DNA from: Strongylocentrotus purpuratus
Lineage: Eukaryota > Echinodermata > Echinoidea > Camarodonta > Strongylocentrotidae
DNA: 64,000 nt
Assembly: GCF_000002235.5 (NCBI RefSeq)
Contig: NW_022145559.1
Span: 682,001-746,000 of the forward strand
Direction: 5' to 3'
Shown: piece after piece, positions 1-15,300 of the stretch
How the letters are laid out: each line of letters begins with the position of its first letter
Position numbering within the stretch: the first letter of the stretch is position 1
Position numbers and translations under genes: made by a program
Notes under the pieces: model-generated
Seen by the model: only the letters and a program-made list of their open reading frames with translations
The model's database searches: none
Told to the model about the DNA's origin: nothing

Positions 1-414
1 ATAGTTTGTCCATTGAGGTAATCTATTATTCGATTTGCATCACTGTGTAGTGTGGGAAGTTTCAGATGGTCAGTTATTTTGTCATGTTAGACCTTTTTAG
101 TCTTTTATTATATTCTTCACATTACACTGCATATTGACCAGTATTCAAAATACCCCTGGACATGTTGGCATTCAATCGGTTAATGCAGAAGGTAATTAGA
201 TCAAAGTGTCAAAGGTGTGCATGAGCCGGCTATCCGTTCACAAACTGACCTGAATCCGCCGGATATTATTTTTACCGTGATCGAGGTTAAATAAGCGACA
301 TGTACTTCGAGGTTCCCATCAAATCTCTACTGATTGATTCGTCTTGTTTGTCAAATTATTTTCTCTTCGCTAAGTTCATAGCGCTTATGCCGTTCATAAT
401 GCATAAACACCCCC

Positions 415-945
415 GCTGTTTTGACATTTAAAGATACGATGTCCCTTTTGCAGCCAACATCAAATTACTGTATGTAGAACTTTGCAGGAATTATGAATAT
501 GTCATGTATGTCCTATCTGTGAAATTTAAACGTTAGCAGTGTCCTAGTATTCAAAATATGCAAGGAAAACTGTGTACTGTCTATACTTCCCTGTCAGACA
601 CTATTGAGTGACTGACTGACATCATTCTTCTTTGGTAATCACATGCAAAAAAATGAGCTGTAACAGGTACATAAGCATTTGTCTACATCAATAACCCACC
701 ATGTATAATGGCCAAAATTAAACGGATTGAATCTTTGTGCAGCACAAAATATACGACCATTCGGTACATGGGACTATTACTCAGGGGATTGCTATCATGT
801 ATGTATATTCGACAACTAAAGTTCGTTATTTTCAAACCCTTTCGTTTTGAGGGAAGTTCTAAATAAGTATTGTCTTTCAAATGCCTTTGAAATGTAACCT
901 TTTCATTTTGTTGACCTGCAAATGAAACATAGTACATTTAAAGTT
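415..945 (+). repeat. Dispersed repeat, copy 1 (second copy at 44823-45365)
   Basis: About 520 bases that match 44823-45365 along their whole length, for example GATGTCCCTTTTGCAGCCAA and ATTATGAATATGTCATG. Neither copy has a long open frame. Copy 1 sits upstream of the CUB gene, and copy 2 is embedded in the satellite block. The class is unknown. Confidence 0.75.
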
Positions 946-1090
946 GAGTTCTGGTCATGCGATTGCATTGTGTACTGCAAGATTCTGGAATCATCAAAAT
1001 GATAAGAAATTGAGCCCAGTCTTGGTAAAGTTACAAGCAATATACACATACAGATGTATATGAGGCTAAACGAACTTGTTGCATAAAAAG
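938..1090 (-). mobile_element. Partial MITE, relative of the 48730 and 18354 elements
   Basis: Starts TTAAAGTTGAGTTCTGGTCA and shares GCGATTGCATTGTG and GGTAAAGTTACAAGCAAT with the elements at 18354, 31347 and 48730. The right end is not found. The rest of 945-1680 shows only AT-rich sequence, a poly-C run near 1530 and no gene. Confidence 0.5.
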
Positions 1091-1680
1091 CCGTCCATAT
1101 TTTATGATGTTGCATGCCATATTTAGAATATTACGGCATTTGAAGAGCGATGCTTTTCAAGGAACATTTTTTTATCTGATGTTCTTCCACACTTGCATAA
1201 TACAATGATAACGCCCACAAATTATTTCTCACCTCTTCCCAGAACTCAACGTTTTCTTTAAAGACGTGACCAAAAAAATGAGCAATCCTCGAAAGGTCCT
1301 CAAAGTATTTCGCTAAATAAAGCCTTGTTGACTTCCAATCTTTTTTTGTTTTTGTTTTTTGGTTTGTAATGCAAGGTATATGGAAAGAACATACGTCAGC
1401 CCCGCCCCCGGAAACTGGGCTACTCCCCCTAATAGTGCACATATACAATGTGTTTTGTCTTTTACGAAGAATTGGCCAATCATGACTCGACAATGAATAA
1501 TACAATATGACGTATACATCCCACTCCCCCCCCCCCCCCCCCGCCCAACTCGCCACCATCACTAAAAATGTTGTCAAATCTAGTTTAACCAATCATATCT
1601 TTCGGATTACTGGATTATAATCATTTAATTCAGTGCCAAGAGAGAATCTCTTTATTTGCCTCTCAATAATGTTGGCGGAA

Positions 1681-1687
1681 TATAAGG
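1681..1687 (+). promoter_or_regulatory. Possible TATA box of the CUB-Ig gene
   Basis: TATAAGG lies about 130 bases before the start codon at 1814. A start of transcription about 30 bases downstream would give a leader of roughly 100 bases with no other strong signal. The assignment rests on position and motif only. Confidence 0.35.
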
Positions 1688-1813
1688 GTTATTTAAACTT
1701 GCATAATAGCACATGAGAGAGATAAGTAACGGAGCTCGAAGCTGAGACTAATAGTTTAGGAGTCGTATCTGGACAAGGTTTGTATGTCATTGTGATTGAG
1801 GAACTCATTGACC

Positions 1814-1886
1814 ATGGACAGACTGAACCGTCTGGTGAAGCGGATCTCTATCATCATGCTATGGGCAATAATCATCATGGTGGCAG
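1814..1886 (+). CDS. Exon 1: signal peptide
   Basis: Encodes residues 1-24, beginning MDRLNRLVKRISIIMLWAII. Basic residues precede a hydrophobic core, as expected of a secretory signal peptide. The exon ends CAG|GTAAGA in phase 1. The following intron is 6.7 kb long and full of repeats. Confidence 0.8.
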
Positions 1887-4800
1887 GTAAGAGTTCTATA
1901 TCATTTTTTTTGTTCTTCATTTCATTTATTTTTTATATTTCTCATATAACATAATACATTTTTGTTTGTTTGTACTGAAATTACAATCAATATTACATAA
2001 TAAATAACATAAAGATAAGTGGTCAATATAAAGTACTGATTTAACTTAGAGAAATATGATGGGACCTACATGAAAGCAAGCTTGTAAATCTGTAGGCCTA
2101 GGTGAAATGATTTGTGGTAATGATTGGAGGACGAGTTTGAATAATAACCTATCCAAATAAATTAAAAATTAAAAATTGGAAGAAAAAGAAACACGCGGTT
2201 ATGTTGTTTATATTTTCCTGCCTTTTCGTACGATTTAGACAAATGAACATCTACGGTTCAGCTAGTAAACGAACATTTCAGATAATAATATAATGACTAC
2301 ATTTGTACATATATTCACTGTATAGATACACACATACAAAATGACGAAGTTAGCAAGCGCATTGTGTCAGCCGGATATAAAAAGAAAGGGTGATTTTTTT
2401 TTTTTTTTTAATGTAGACGTATTTCCGAAAGCACGACAGCCAAACCCAAAAACGCTTGCAAGTAAAAGTTGTACATTGATATCAACTACACTGTCGCTCA
2501 TATAGTTGAAATATTTTTTTAACCTCAATTTATGGAATTATTTTGACAATGATTTATTCCTAAAAGATCTAGATAATAGTATACATTCTCAGATTTTATT
2601 GAATAATATTTTGCCAGTGTTTTTTTGCGTGATTGCTAAATCATGTGTACGCTACTATGCTTATCAACTAGGGGACCTACGCCATTTAGTCATAACTGAC
2701 AGTAATGAGGATTAATGCCCCACAAAAGGACACTAATATAGCACATCGACACGGTTTTGATACTGGGGCCTCACAGTAACGAGGCCATTGCTTTGCCACT
2801 GAACCATGACTGTACGCAGCGGGGGCTAGGATAGGGTGCAGTTCCCACAAATAAAGCAAACAAAGAAAATGCAATAATTTCCCCCGGTCCCCAACATAAA
2901 AAAATATTCTGTGTGCCCATGCCTTGAGCCATAATGCATGGCCTTAAGCCACAATGCACGGCCTTACAGAGGATTGTTTTTCTTTACATCCGAAAGAGCA
3001 CCCAAGCTCATGATAGAACCAATAGTTTTATTTCAAAAAAGAAAGAAAAAAAAAACTGAGTGAAAAATGCGTTGACTATAGAATACAGTAGTTGATACTT
3101 TTTTCATATTCTCATTGTTCCATACTTTTACATACTTTTTCACAAAATTATAACTTTCTTATTAGTTATCCGATTTTGCTCAAACTTTTTTTGATTGGTT
3201 TGTCTGATTTTTTTGCTTCTATTGAAATTAATTTATTTTGGTCCTTTAAAATGACGATCCTTATACTTAAGCCAATGAAACTTGACAGACACATGTATCC
3301 AAGCACATGACAAATGTTTGCCACATTTGGTAGAATTTGACGCAGATGACAAGACACCCTACCGTCCCCCCCCCCCTTTTTTTTTGCAAGCGTATTCTGG
3401 TTGGCCAAATGCAGGGCATCTCGAAGCCGGATGTTTCTAATTTGTCAGGGGGTTGGGCATTTTACACGCCCTTTTATACTCTGCATAAATGTTAGTATGG
3501 ACGGCTGTTATAGTGCCGCAGCGCGCGTCACGACGTGTTCTTCATGTACCGAAGTCCCATTGCTTTACACGCAGTGCTTGCGAGCCCTTTCCAGTTCCCT
3601 TCCTCTATTCCAATTCCTTTCAAACTTCTTAGGCGTAGTCTCTAGCATCCTATCAAGGTCACTAAATTCTTCGTTCTCCAAAATCACACATGTGTGACCT
3701 TTAAGGCGCCATTTTGTCCGTTTCGGGCTGTTTTGGGGGCCTTTCTTTCGGCCTACCTATCTCCACTATCGCAGCAAGTACAGACTAAATGCATCCGCAT
3801 CGTTCTGATACGATTGCAGTAATTGTTTTTTGTTCTTCATGTGTTTTTTTGTTGCCATATTCTAAAAGTAACGCAAATTTGTGTAAATAACACACATTCA
3901 TTCAAATGATGTAAATTTGTTATATTATTAAAGTGAATTTGCCTCTAACATTGTCTTTTTTAAAATACGAATTCTTTTACACTAAGTGTAGTGTAGTCTT
4001 TCAATTCAATGCCTTCAAACAAATTGATATGAACTACTCATTTGATTGATTATGTCTCTGTTAATAATATCCACGTTTACTTTTACAATTTACTTTGTGA
4101 AATTACTGCAAAATGTTAAATATATGTGAAATGTGAAAAATAAAGTGGAACTAGAACTGAATTTATAGACCAACGTGACTTGCTGTAAAATTGACCCTCT
4201 TTTAAAGTGACTCGGTAACATTGTTGAAGGTTGATGAAAAAACTGCGTAATTTGTGTATGAAATGTTACTCATTATATTCCTTATATTGTACTATTAGCG
4301 TGCACACAGTCCTGAAAAAAAATCTCAAATCACAAAGATTTTCATTTTTTGTAAAGGTGTCACTGGTCAACATCCTTTAACAGTAAATTTTCCCAACCGT
4401 TTTTCCATGAAAATAAGACATAAGACAGGGTTTAAAAAATCTTTCAACACTTAAATTTCTGGAATGGTATAAAGAGCCAATTCATAGATTTGTTACGATT
4501 TACATTCACCTAAAATGTAATTAAATTGTAATGTAATCTCTCTTTCTCCTTCCCTTCTCTTGGGTGAGTGTGCGTGTGTGTGTGTGTTGGATGTGTCCGC
4601 TTGTGATTATTTTCAATGTTTTACTTATAATTTGTTAATTTTGTAAAAGGGGTACCAGTCCACAAGATCCTTTTTGGTTGCCCCTAACGATATGTTAATT
4701 TTATACATGTATATGATTATGTCAATATGTTTTATTGTATTGTACTATTTTGTTTTTATATCGTTGAATAAAGATGAATTGAATTAATATAGTTGGGAGA

Positions 4801-7774
4801 ATTAAGGAATCGATCAGATCAGTTTTCCCAATTTTAATCATTAATAACGGTTTGTTTTCACTCAAACTTTCAGATTATCTTTAATTTTACATCTAGCATT
4901 GAAGTCATTACAGTAGCACTATTTGCTCTCATCTGAACAATGTGCCCAAGTCCCTTTGATGATACATTCATCTCTATTCTCTAGTGAGAAACAGATGGGA
5001 AACATCCATTTTCAATTCAATTTAATTCAATTTCAATTCAATTTTTTCAGCCAATAATTAAAAAAAAAAATTAATCACACTGGTAATGGTACAATTATTA
5101 TATGATGACAGGCTATGGACCCCCTGAGAAGCAAAGCTGGTAAATGGGGCCCATCAACATACAATTACATACAAATATAATAAAACAATACTATAACAAA
5201 CAAAACAAAAAAGAGTTTACAACAGACTTAACTCCGTTTCGTTGACAATCAGCCATGCATGAAGTCTTTCGTTTACGAATATAATAAAAACAGGCGCGGA
5301 TCCAGGATTTTCCAATAGAGGGGGCCGGAAATAGAAAATTGCGCAGACCGTTTTTTCAACTCAACATACCAATACTGACAAGGTCATATAAGAAGCACCA
5401 TACCCAATTTTTGAAATTTTCATCGGGGGAAGGGGGGGGGGGCTATAGCCATCTTGCCCGAAAAGGTTTTTTTGTTTGTTTCACAATTCGGTTAGTGAGC
5501 GAAGCGAGCGAGAAAAAATTTGAGCATAATATGTATTTTGTGAAAGTGTTATTTATCACCAAAATAAACGAGAAAGATATCAAAATTCATATTCGGGCAG
5601 GTCGCTGTCCCCCCCCCCCTACCACCATCCATTACGCACGAAGCGCAGAAGCTTTGATGTTTCAGGAAATTATTAGAGAAAGAAGAGGATTCGTTGTACC
5701 ATTCTCGACTCTTAATCCTAATTGTCTGAATTCAGTTCCTCCCACCTCCCGCGCAAAACGCGGAAGCTTTGACCTTTCAGTAATTATTAGAGAAAGAAGA
5801 TGATTTGTTGAAACATTCTCGACTCGTATTCCTTGTCTGAATTCAGTTTTCCCTCTCCCGCGCGAAGCGCGGAAGCTTTGATTTTTCATAGTTTAATGAA
5901 TTCAGTCTCCCCCCTTGAAGCTCGAACTTTCATAGTTTAATGAAATTATCAGAGAAAGAAGATAATTCGTTGTTCCATTCTCGACTCTTAATCCTTCTCT
6001 GAATTCAGTTTCTCCCCTCCCGCGCCAAGCGCAGAAGCTTAAGGTTTCATTAAATCATTAGAGAATGAAAACAATTCGTTGCACCGTTCTCGACTCTTCA
6101 ATCCTTGTCCCCCCCCCCCCCCCCCCCATCGCGCGAAGCGCGGAAGCTTTGACGTTTCATTAAATTATTAAGGAAAAGAAGACAATTCGTTGTACCATTC
6201 TCGACTCTTAATCCTTGTTTGAATGCAGTTTTTCCCCTCCCGCGCGAAGCGTGGTAGCTTTGATGTTTCATAAAATTATTAGAGAAAGAAGATGCTTCGT
6301 TGTACCGTTCTCAACTTGTCAGAATTTTCAAAAATGTTTTTTTGTCTGCTCCTTTTTCGTCCTATGTCCTCTTACTGCCCCTACCGCCCCTGGCTACGCG
6401 CCTGCTTTAAAGGCAAAATGAAACAATTATGATTGTGATAGAAGCAATAATGTAGAAATGAAAGAAGTTTTGTGTTATCGGGCGAGGGCCAGGGCGTAGC
6501 GACCGAGCGAGATTTTGCAATGTTGAATGCTGAAATTAAGCATTCTAGAAAATCCCTAAGCCCAATATGTACGTTCTTTCCGCTATATTTCTCCCTATCG
6601 GGCCCAAGATTGCCGCCCCTGTCCATGATTACTACCAACATGAGTTCAAATACAAGCACAAGCGAGGGGGGGGGGGGGGGGCTTTCTTCTTTTTCTTTTC
6701 TCCTTTTGTTTCTCTCTCTGTTTCTTTTCTCTTCTTTCTTTTCTCTTCTTTCTTTTCTCTTCTCTTTTTTTTTCCTCTTCTCCTTTTCTTCTTCTCTTCT
6801 CCTTTCTTTTTTCCCTTCTTTTCTTCCTCTGTTTTTTCCCTTTTTTTTGCGCCGCCAATAGGGGGGCCGCGGCCGTTTCGGCCCCCCCTGGATCCGCCAC
6901 TGAAAAACATACTATAACAAAAAAAACAAAAAAAAACATATTTGTATATTCATACTTATTACAAAACACTTAAAAATATCTTGCAAACACACTCAGCCAT
7001 ACTCACTCACTCACACACAATGCACTTTAAAGCATATTATAAAAGAGAGACAGAGAAATAGTGAGATAGAGAGAGAGAGTAGAATATTAAAAAGAAAAAA
7101 GGAAGAAGAGAAAGCACATGAACAAAGCGAAACATGATATTAAAATGTATAGTCCTACCTAGTTTTACAAATTAATAAATACTTCCCTTTTGCACATAAC
7201 TTTAAATCTAGACAAACTTGATCTTATGTCCTCGTTAAATAATTTAATTTGCTTATTCCCACATTTCAAAATGATTTCAATGCATGGGTTGGACGTACAG
7301 GGGTTTGTGTAATAACATTTTTTGCCTTGTGTTATGTGAATGAACAGATGAATTACTAATAAACATGTTTTGACAAATGTGCGGAAGATTACCAGTGTGG
7401 AAATGATACATAAATATACAAGTATTAAATAATAATAGGTGGACAAGAAGAACCCTCATTCAGGTCGAGGGTTCGAATCCCGACATGGCACTAATATCCT
7501 TTGTCAATATATCAACCTGCACTTGCTACATACCACTCATATGTTAAATGGGTACCCGGTAGGATGCGGCCGTCAATGTTCGTCAAACAGTTTTTGGGCG
7601 TCAAGTAACACCTGGCTGGAATGCTCCCCAGGGAGTGGAGATTGTGCACACAGCGTGTGCGGGTAAGCACTGAATCCAATGACCGGGGTAATAGTATATT
7701 TTTAAAGCGCTAAAAGACTTTTGTATTAAGCGCTATATAAAACCTAATTATTATTATTATTTTTATTTTTTTTA

Positions 7775-7828
<54 letters not shown>

Positions 7829-8895
7829 TTTCTGCTAAATCATACTTTCGTATGAGAACAATACGTTGAATATGTTGAAATTCGAATCGCCTTCTTTTCA
7901 AGTATTTTCATTTGTTTTCGATGAGACGAATATGAATTTCCCCACACTTTATTTCAGTAAGACAAATGGGGTAATACTATTGAGTTGTATAATAACATTA
8001 GCACATTTCGGGGAACGGTTAAATATAATTTTGATAATACCCCAATAGATACTTTCAAAGTTACATCTTTAATGTGGGTTTTCCAATCCAGGAATTCGTC
8101 TACAGTAACTATAGTATTTTGAAATGTGAAATATAGTTTAAAATTTAAGTAAGTGTTATTAAATCTTATGAGGACGACTCTTTCAATGCAAAGGAGTAGG
8201 AATTTACATTCAGCACTTTTAGCAGTATGTCAGGAATCACTTCTGGTGCCAGTAGAATCAGCTGCCCCCTACGGCTCCCACTGGCCGTCCAAAAGGCCCA
8301 CTGGTCTATTATCTTCATTATTATGCAGAGAGGATATTACGATTAGTTTGTTTTACCTGACTTCTAAAAAAGTATGTTTGTGCTTGTAAGTAAGCAACCA
8401 AGGGGCGGACGATTTCAAGTCCTCCCAGGGGGATTCGGTAAGGAGGTTTAATACCTTACCAAAGAGCGCTGGCGCATCGACCTGGTTTCGAATCCGAGAC
8501 CTCCCGGTTACGAGCCATTGCGCCAACTAATCAATCATTTTGATAACGTAAAATAATCTGATGTTTTATTTCAATTAGGACTAACGTCTGGAACCAAGGC
8601 TGCGTCTGCCGGAAGTCAGACAGGTAATGACTGTCATTTCATTTGATACTGCTTCCGTTTATTCCAAGCTTTTCAAACTTTTTAGGTCGAGCATGTAAAG
8701 AGCAATGCATGAACCCGACCTCAGAAAAAGCCTTTCGGGATACGTTCGAATTTTGAATTTTGAATTTTATTATAGACATCATAAGAATCAAACTTGATGG
8801 ATATTGTGACAGAAGCGCTTGTGCTACTGTTATTTATGAAAGTATACTGCTATTACTACTTATTTTCCCCTACTACTACTTAATAATAATACTAT

Positions 8896-8938
<43 letters not shown>

Positions 8939-8994
8939 TCTACCACTATTACTGTTACTACTTCTACGAAGTACTAATACTACTACTACTACTT

Positions 8995-9029
<35 letters not shown>

Positions 9030-9326
9030 GTAATACCACTTCTACTAATAGGCCTACTACAATTAACATACAAAAACAAATACTACTACTATACTTCTAC
9101 TTCTACTTTAATACTTCTAATACTATCTCTACTATAATACTACTACTACTAATAATAATGTTACTACTACTACTACTACTACTACTATAATACCACTTCT
9201 ACTATTATTATACAAAACAAATACTGCTACTACTACTTCTACTACTACTATTATTACTACTACTTATAATACTATACTACAACAACAACTACTACTACTA
9301 CTACTACTACTACACTACTACTACTA

Positions 9327-9387
<61 letters not shown>

Positions 9388-12300
9388 AACAGCTACTATT
9401 AATTATACTTTTAATACTATAATACTAATACTGATACTACTACTAATATTCCAAGTTTCCAAAGGTCTGAATTCTACTATTACTATTATCATTAATTGTA
9501 TCATTATTGTTATCACTATTGCTAAAATAATTGTTATTTTTATTATTATTAAAATTCTTATTCTGATTATCATCATCAATATTATCATTATTATCGTTGT
9601 CAGAGTGGTTGTTTATATCTTAATGTATATCTATTACTATTCTACCGTCATCAATGTGGAATGAAAAAAGCGCGAATCACAATACAATGAGATAAGTTTC
9701 CATGACTAATTGTTGGTGTGATTATGTTGAACATGTTTCTAGGTGGTAAAGTAACGCTTGATGAAGGGGAATCTTTCACCATCGAAACGGCAACTAACCG
9801 CTTCGGTAATTATGATGACAATCTGGATATATTGTGGAAAGTGAAAGTCCCTGAATCATGTGATGTTCTCATCGTATTCGAGTACTTCACAACACAGTTT
9901 AGACAGGATTTTTTGTATATTGGAAATGGAACGAAGAAATCAAAATATCCGGTAAGAACCGTCATTACTGTATTCAAAATGTTCCGTTCAATCATCCTTA
10001 CCATATATACATGTATAACATAAATAATAGTAAACCTAGTAACAATAATGAAGATCTTGATGATAATGATACACATAATAGTAATAATAATATTAATAAT
10101 ATGGATAATGATAATTAAAATGATAATAATACTGATAATGAAAATGATAATAATACTGATAAACATAAAAATAATGATAATAATAAGAAGGATGATATTA
10201 AGAGGAATACAAGTGCTGATGATAATAACTGTTTCTTATATTTCGCCTAAACGTGACCGACAGATTTCATGTTAAATATAAACCGGGTCACTTCAACTAC
10301 GATTCTGCACACACCTTTATTTCATAGTATAACAAATATTTCATTTCATGTTCTTCCTAATAATATAGACATGGGCTTTATTTGGGAGTACCATACCATC
10401 TCAGATCAGGATGAATTTCTCTGCAGTATGGATCAGGTTTAGCACATCAGATTTTGCAGGATATCGTGGATTCAGAGCTAGCATCACACCTCAATGCAGT
10501 CAAGGTAACATACTTATACAGTGACGTAGCTACAGGGAAGGGGCACGAGGTCACATGCACATACCCCGAAAAGAAGAAAACAAGGGGAAAACCCCGAGAA
10601 AAGAGAGGAACGGGAAGGAGAGTGGGGGGTGGGGACGATACTAGATACCTATCACCACCTTCCACCCCCGTCCTCCTAATCAGTACCTTTGTAAATTACA
10701 ATTTCATTTTCCAAAGAACTTCTGGATCATGTCATTTGTATTTACTTTGTTTTGATTTGTACTACTTCTCGTGAAGAAATAAAACATTTCATGAAACAAA
10801 ATATTCAATGAGCGCTGCACTCACTCCATGTGACATGTAAATTTGGAGTTGTGATTTTCCTTTGACTTGGGCAGTGTTTCATTAAACTGTCATGATTCCA
10901 AGTTCGCCGACGACTCACTGAGATGCGTGTATTATATTTAACACATGTTTCAATAGGTTTTGGGTAAAATTTTCCGAATTTGTTATCTAGTGGTTCATAC
11001 AGTCTTCACTACCCCCAATGGATGCAAACCAGTTCCACCCAAACTGCAATGTCATTCCGGAGATCAAGATTAATCAATTTTACCGACATTAAAATAGGTC
11101 TACATGCTTTGGTGCAATGTCCCTCTTTTTTAATTTTAATTTTTAAGTTAAAGTCTACGCATTGATTGGCGTAATATATTAATTATTAGGCCAAGGAATG
11201 CTACTAAAATCCTGAATTTATAATACTATATTTACGTTTGTTTCGTAGATAATACAACAGTCGACACGGTGGGTAAGTTCTTGAAATGTAATTGTTTTTT
11301 TGTACTTATCAACATTGGCCTATATAAAAAGCACAAAGGATTATTTGCTCGCCCCTGGAAAAAATACCAATTGAGAAAATAGAACACCTCACTTTTCAGT
11401 TAAGTGAGGAAATCGTTGCCAGATACATAATCCTCAAATTGATATTTATACCTTATACACCAAGGACATTTCCTGAAACATTTCCTGCTCGTCCTTAAAG
11501 GTAAAGACCAGTATTGGAAACGCACCAATTTCAAAAAATGAAATGGAAGCTCTCATTACCAATCATGTGAAAGAATATGTTTTGACTAATACATGATGAT
11601 AACAAAATTTGCAGGGAAACCGCCTACTTATTCATATATTTGGTAAATTTGTTTCTCTCATGGACTGTGAGAGATATAGGTTAGTCCCATATACATCTTT
11701 CTGTGTGTAGTGCTTGTAACTTTACAAAGAATGGGCCAAATTTCTTATCATTTTGATGATTCCAGAACCTTGCAGATGCTAGATGCTAGATGATCAACCT
11801 TTTCTGATCGATTCCACAACGTTTCTTTCACAATGCAATCGCATGACCATAACTGGTCTTTAGCTTGAAAACAGTCATGAGAAATACCTGCATAAGTTCA
11901 TAAATTAATACTCTAATCATGAAATTAAAAGTTTTGCTAAAAAGTAAGGTAATAAAGATATACACGCTGGAATATAGTTATAGTTGTAATATTACATTTA
12001 CTTCATTGTAGAGTGTCAGGAGTCTCAATTGTTCAGACATTAGCACTATAGTGGGAACTTATTACTATTATTATTATTATTATTATTATTATTATCATCA
12101 TTATTATTATTATTATTATTATTATTGTTATTATGATTATTAATATTAATATCATTATTATATTAATGATTTGTTTAAAATTATTATTACTATTATTATT
12201 ATTACGTTAACTGGTGTATAATTATACTAGGATTCTCCATACCTCTAATAATGTTGGATCTCTTCACGTCTAATTTGATTAATTTCTTAGGTTCTGGATT

Positions 12301-15300
12301 TCAGGCATTGGATGGAGAAACGTATCAGATCGCTTCACCGAACTATCCAAACAACTTTCCTCCAAATACAAGATTAACATGGGCCTTTCAGCTACCAAAC
12401 CCACAAGAGTGCAGAATCTATGTCACCTTCTTAGACTTTGAAACTGAACAAGATAATGATCAGGTAATAGTTAAATAGCATTTGATCTGCGATATACCAA
12501 ATTTGTTCTACATCACATTAAAGAATATCTTTGAATAATACAAAATTGCATTGTACTTATCGGAGTAATTTGAAATGATGAAGTAGAAGCGAAAATCAAC
12601 TGGGAACTAAATGAGAGCTTTTCGTTAATTTCATACCATTTACTTTATCTTTACTAATAGATTTTAGGAAGTTTACTAGGAATTTTAGAAATTTCTCTGA
12701 TCATAATTGATGAAAATATAATGACAAACAAAACAATGTCCCATCAAAGCACGGTTCATTGAGTGTCTGTCAGTCGATAGTATGTTCAAATGTAGTTCAG
12801 ATGGAGAAAAAAGAGGATGGGGCATGAGAGTAGTGTATATGAGTGCGTTCATGTCTATTTGTGTGTTGTGCGTGTGTGTGTGTGGGGGTGGATGTGTTTG
12901 TTTATGCGAGTGTGTGTGGGTGTGGGTGGGGGGGGGGGTGGGTGGATGTGTTTGTTTGTGCGTGCGTGTGCGTGTGTATGTGCGTGTGTGCGTCTGTGTA
13001 TGTGTGCGTTGAGTTTGTGTAGGGGGCACTAAACACTAAACAATGCCCATCGGAATTTGTAGGTTGTTGATCATTTAACATCTCAAACAAACCTGACAAA
13101 GTTGATGAGCCTAATGTAATTTACTTTTTCCCCAGCTTGTGTGCCTGTGGGCGGGTGTAGATGTGGGTGAAGGTACGTCTTATCGCCTACTCATCAAGGA
13201 AGCTTTAATTAGACCCCATTCCAGAAATCAATCATTATATTCTCTTTGTTGCTGTTCTTCAGGTGATTATTGGTACACAGGGTGTTAGAGTCAAAGAAAC
13301 ATTTTCAGGAAGGGGCGTACTGCTGAACTATCCTTTCCTGGTGCAATCAGAAGACTCTTCGACCCACGCTTATGTTCAGTTTATATCATCGGAAACATCG
13401 CCCACGGCTCGTGGTTTTATGGCTAACGTCACAGCAGATTGCGAACCAGGTTGGTTAATTGATTGATCGGTTAATTGATTGATTGATAGTTTTTTTATTG
13501 ACTTACGTTTATCTAGACCACAGCATCGAATGAGTTATATTCAAATTATAATAAGTAAAATGGGCAAGATAAAAGCATGACCCCCTCACAGCACTCTGGT
13601 CATAAGACCTTAGAAATTGATTTTGTCGTAGAATTTCACGTAGAACTGAGTCGGATTAATAAAACATTTCAGATGCAGACGAATAAATATGCCATCTCGC
13701 AGTACACGAGATGAATATTTTGTTCTTATTATTGTTCTTTTATTATTCATCTGTTCATCCATTTTTTGTTTTGTTTTAGGATACCACCTAGACTTGAAGC
13801 GCAATGAGACATATCGGCTGAAGACGTCGAACTATCCTCTCTATTACCCGACAGATAGTGACGAGTCTTGGGTGATAAAGGTTCCACAAAGCTGTGACAT
13901 TCTCGTAGAAATCGTTCGATTCGCTACACAACTCAACCAAGATGGTCTTCATATCGGAAAGGGATATAATATGTCTGCTGATGAAGTAGGTTCACATCAA
14001 ACACATTGCGATGGGATGGGTGTTGGAAAAAGCCACTTTCGAACATGCTTTAAAAACAATTATAAGTGATCTTATATTTCTTTTAACTATTTGACAGCAC
14101 AATTTGTTTAAATTAGGAATATTTCATAAGATTCATGCATACAGTATATTGTATACATTTCACTAAGAGTTCCTTAACATGTTCGATATCATGTGGAGAC
14201 AAATGGTACATAGAGTGAAATGAAGATTGCAAACTTTTTCATTGGACTCCCGATGCATGCACTAACTACCTTCCTAATCTTAATTCCTGCACGTTCAATA
14301 ACGATATCGAAATGATGTCACGTGTGCAACTGGCTTTTGAATATTTTGGGGCTTGAAATTGTTCATTTGTGAGATTGAAACGATTTAATATATCTCTTTA
14401 CATTATATTTTTCAGCTGTTTTTCTTGTCTGGAAACTCGGTGCCGAGATACCTTGAGGTAAAGTCTAACCTGGCTTGGGTTAGATTCACATCAGATCAGG
14501 ATGATAGCTCCAGACATCACGGCTTCGATGCTCACGTCACATCTACTTGTAGAAATGGTTAGTCTCTTGTAGCACTGGCGTAGCGTCAGTAGTGCCATGA
14601 AGGGGCACTGGCGCAATTGGGAGGCGGGGGGGGGGCAACGTAAATATTTGGTACATAATTAAGCAATTTATCAGGGGAGGGTCGAGTTATCCTTTCCTTA
14701 CATTGTCTGTCCCTTCTCCTCTCTATCCCCACCCTTCTTGACCTTCATAGTGAAGGGGACGTGCCTCTGCTCGCACCCCTCCCCGGTAAGTCAGCCACCG
14801 TCATTGGGTGTCATATAGGTTTTAATTATTTGATTATTGCTTTAGAGGTAATTGTGAAGTCTTCTTATGAAGATACCAAGATAATCTTTGTCATTAGTTT
14901 TAAACCTAACATTAGTCGTCCTTATCCACTGTATGAAGATAGGTGTCAACTGGTGGCATCAAGGCTATAGAGCAACTTCCAATCCTCCTTGTTAGAACAG
15001 TATGTAGTTGGTTATCGGCATAGCTTGAAAGCTGATATAAGCCTTATATATGCATTTATATTCCAAATACTCTTTGACTGATAAGGTTTTCTTGTTCTTG
15101 TCTTTGTACAGATGCCGCGATCGAGCATAGTTTTGATACGAGAGGTAAGTGCACGCTGTAAACCTTTGTTATATATTTGGATTTCATACGCTTGCCTTGA
15201 AGGTAAAAGCTTGCCAGAGGTTTATCCAACCTAGCGTTATATACCATGTATGTCACCTGCCTTCTCTTTTACAGATAGTAATAGACGACTTAGATATTTC

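Noticed and set aside
1131..1592. 153-residue open frame on the - strand
   Set aside because: It crosses a poly-C run and part of a MITE region, and has no recognisable domain or splice partner.
6472..6917. Overlapping Ser/Phe-rich and Lys/Glu-rich open frames
   Set aside because: Both strands are open because the sequence is a CT-rich tract; no gene.
7165..7446. 93-residue open frame on the - strand, possibly LINE
   Set aside because: No reverse transcriptase or endonuclease motif is visible; kept as intron sequence.
8760..9137. Poly-Leu/Thr open frame
   Set aside because: Translation of the ACT microsatellite.
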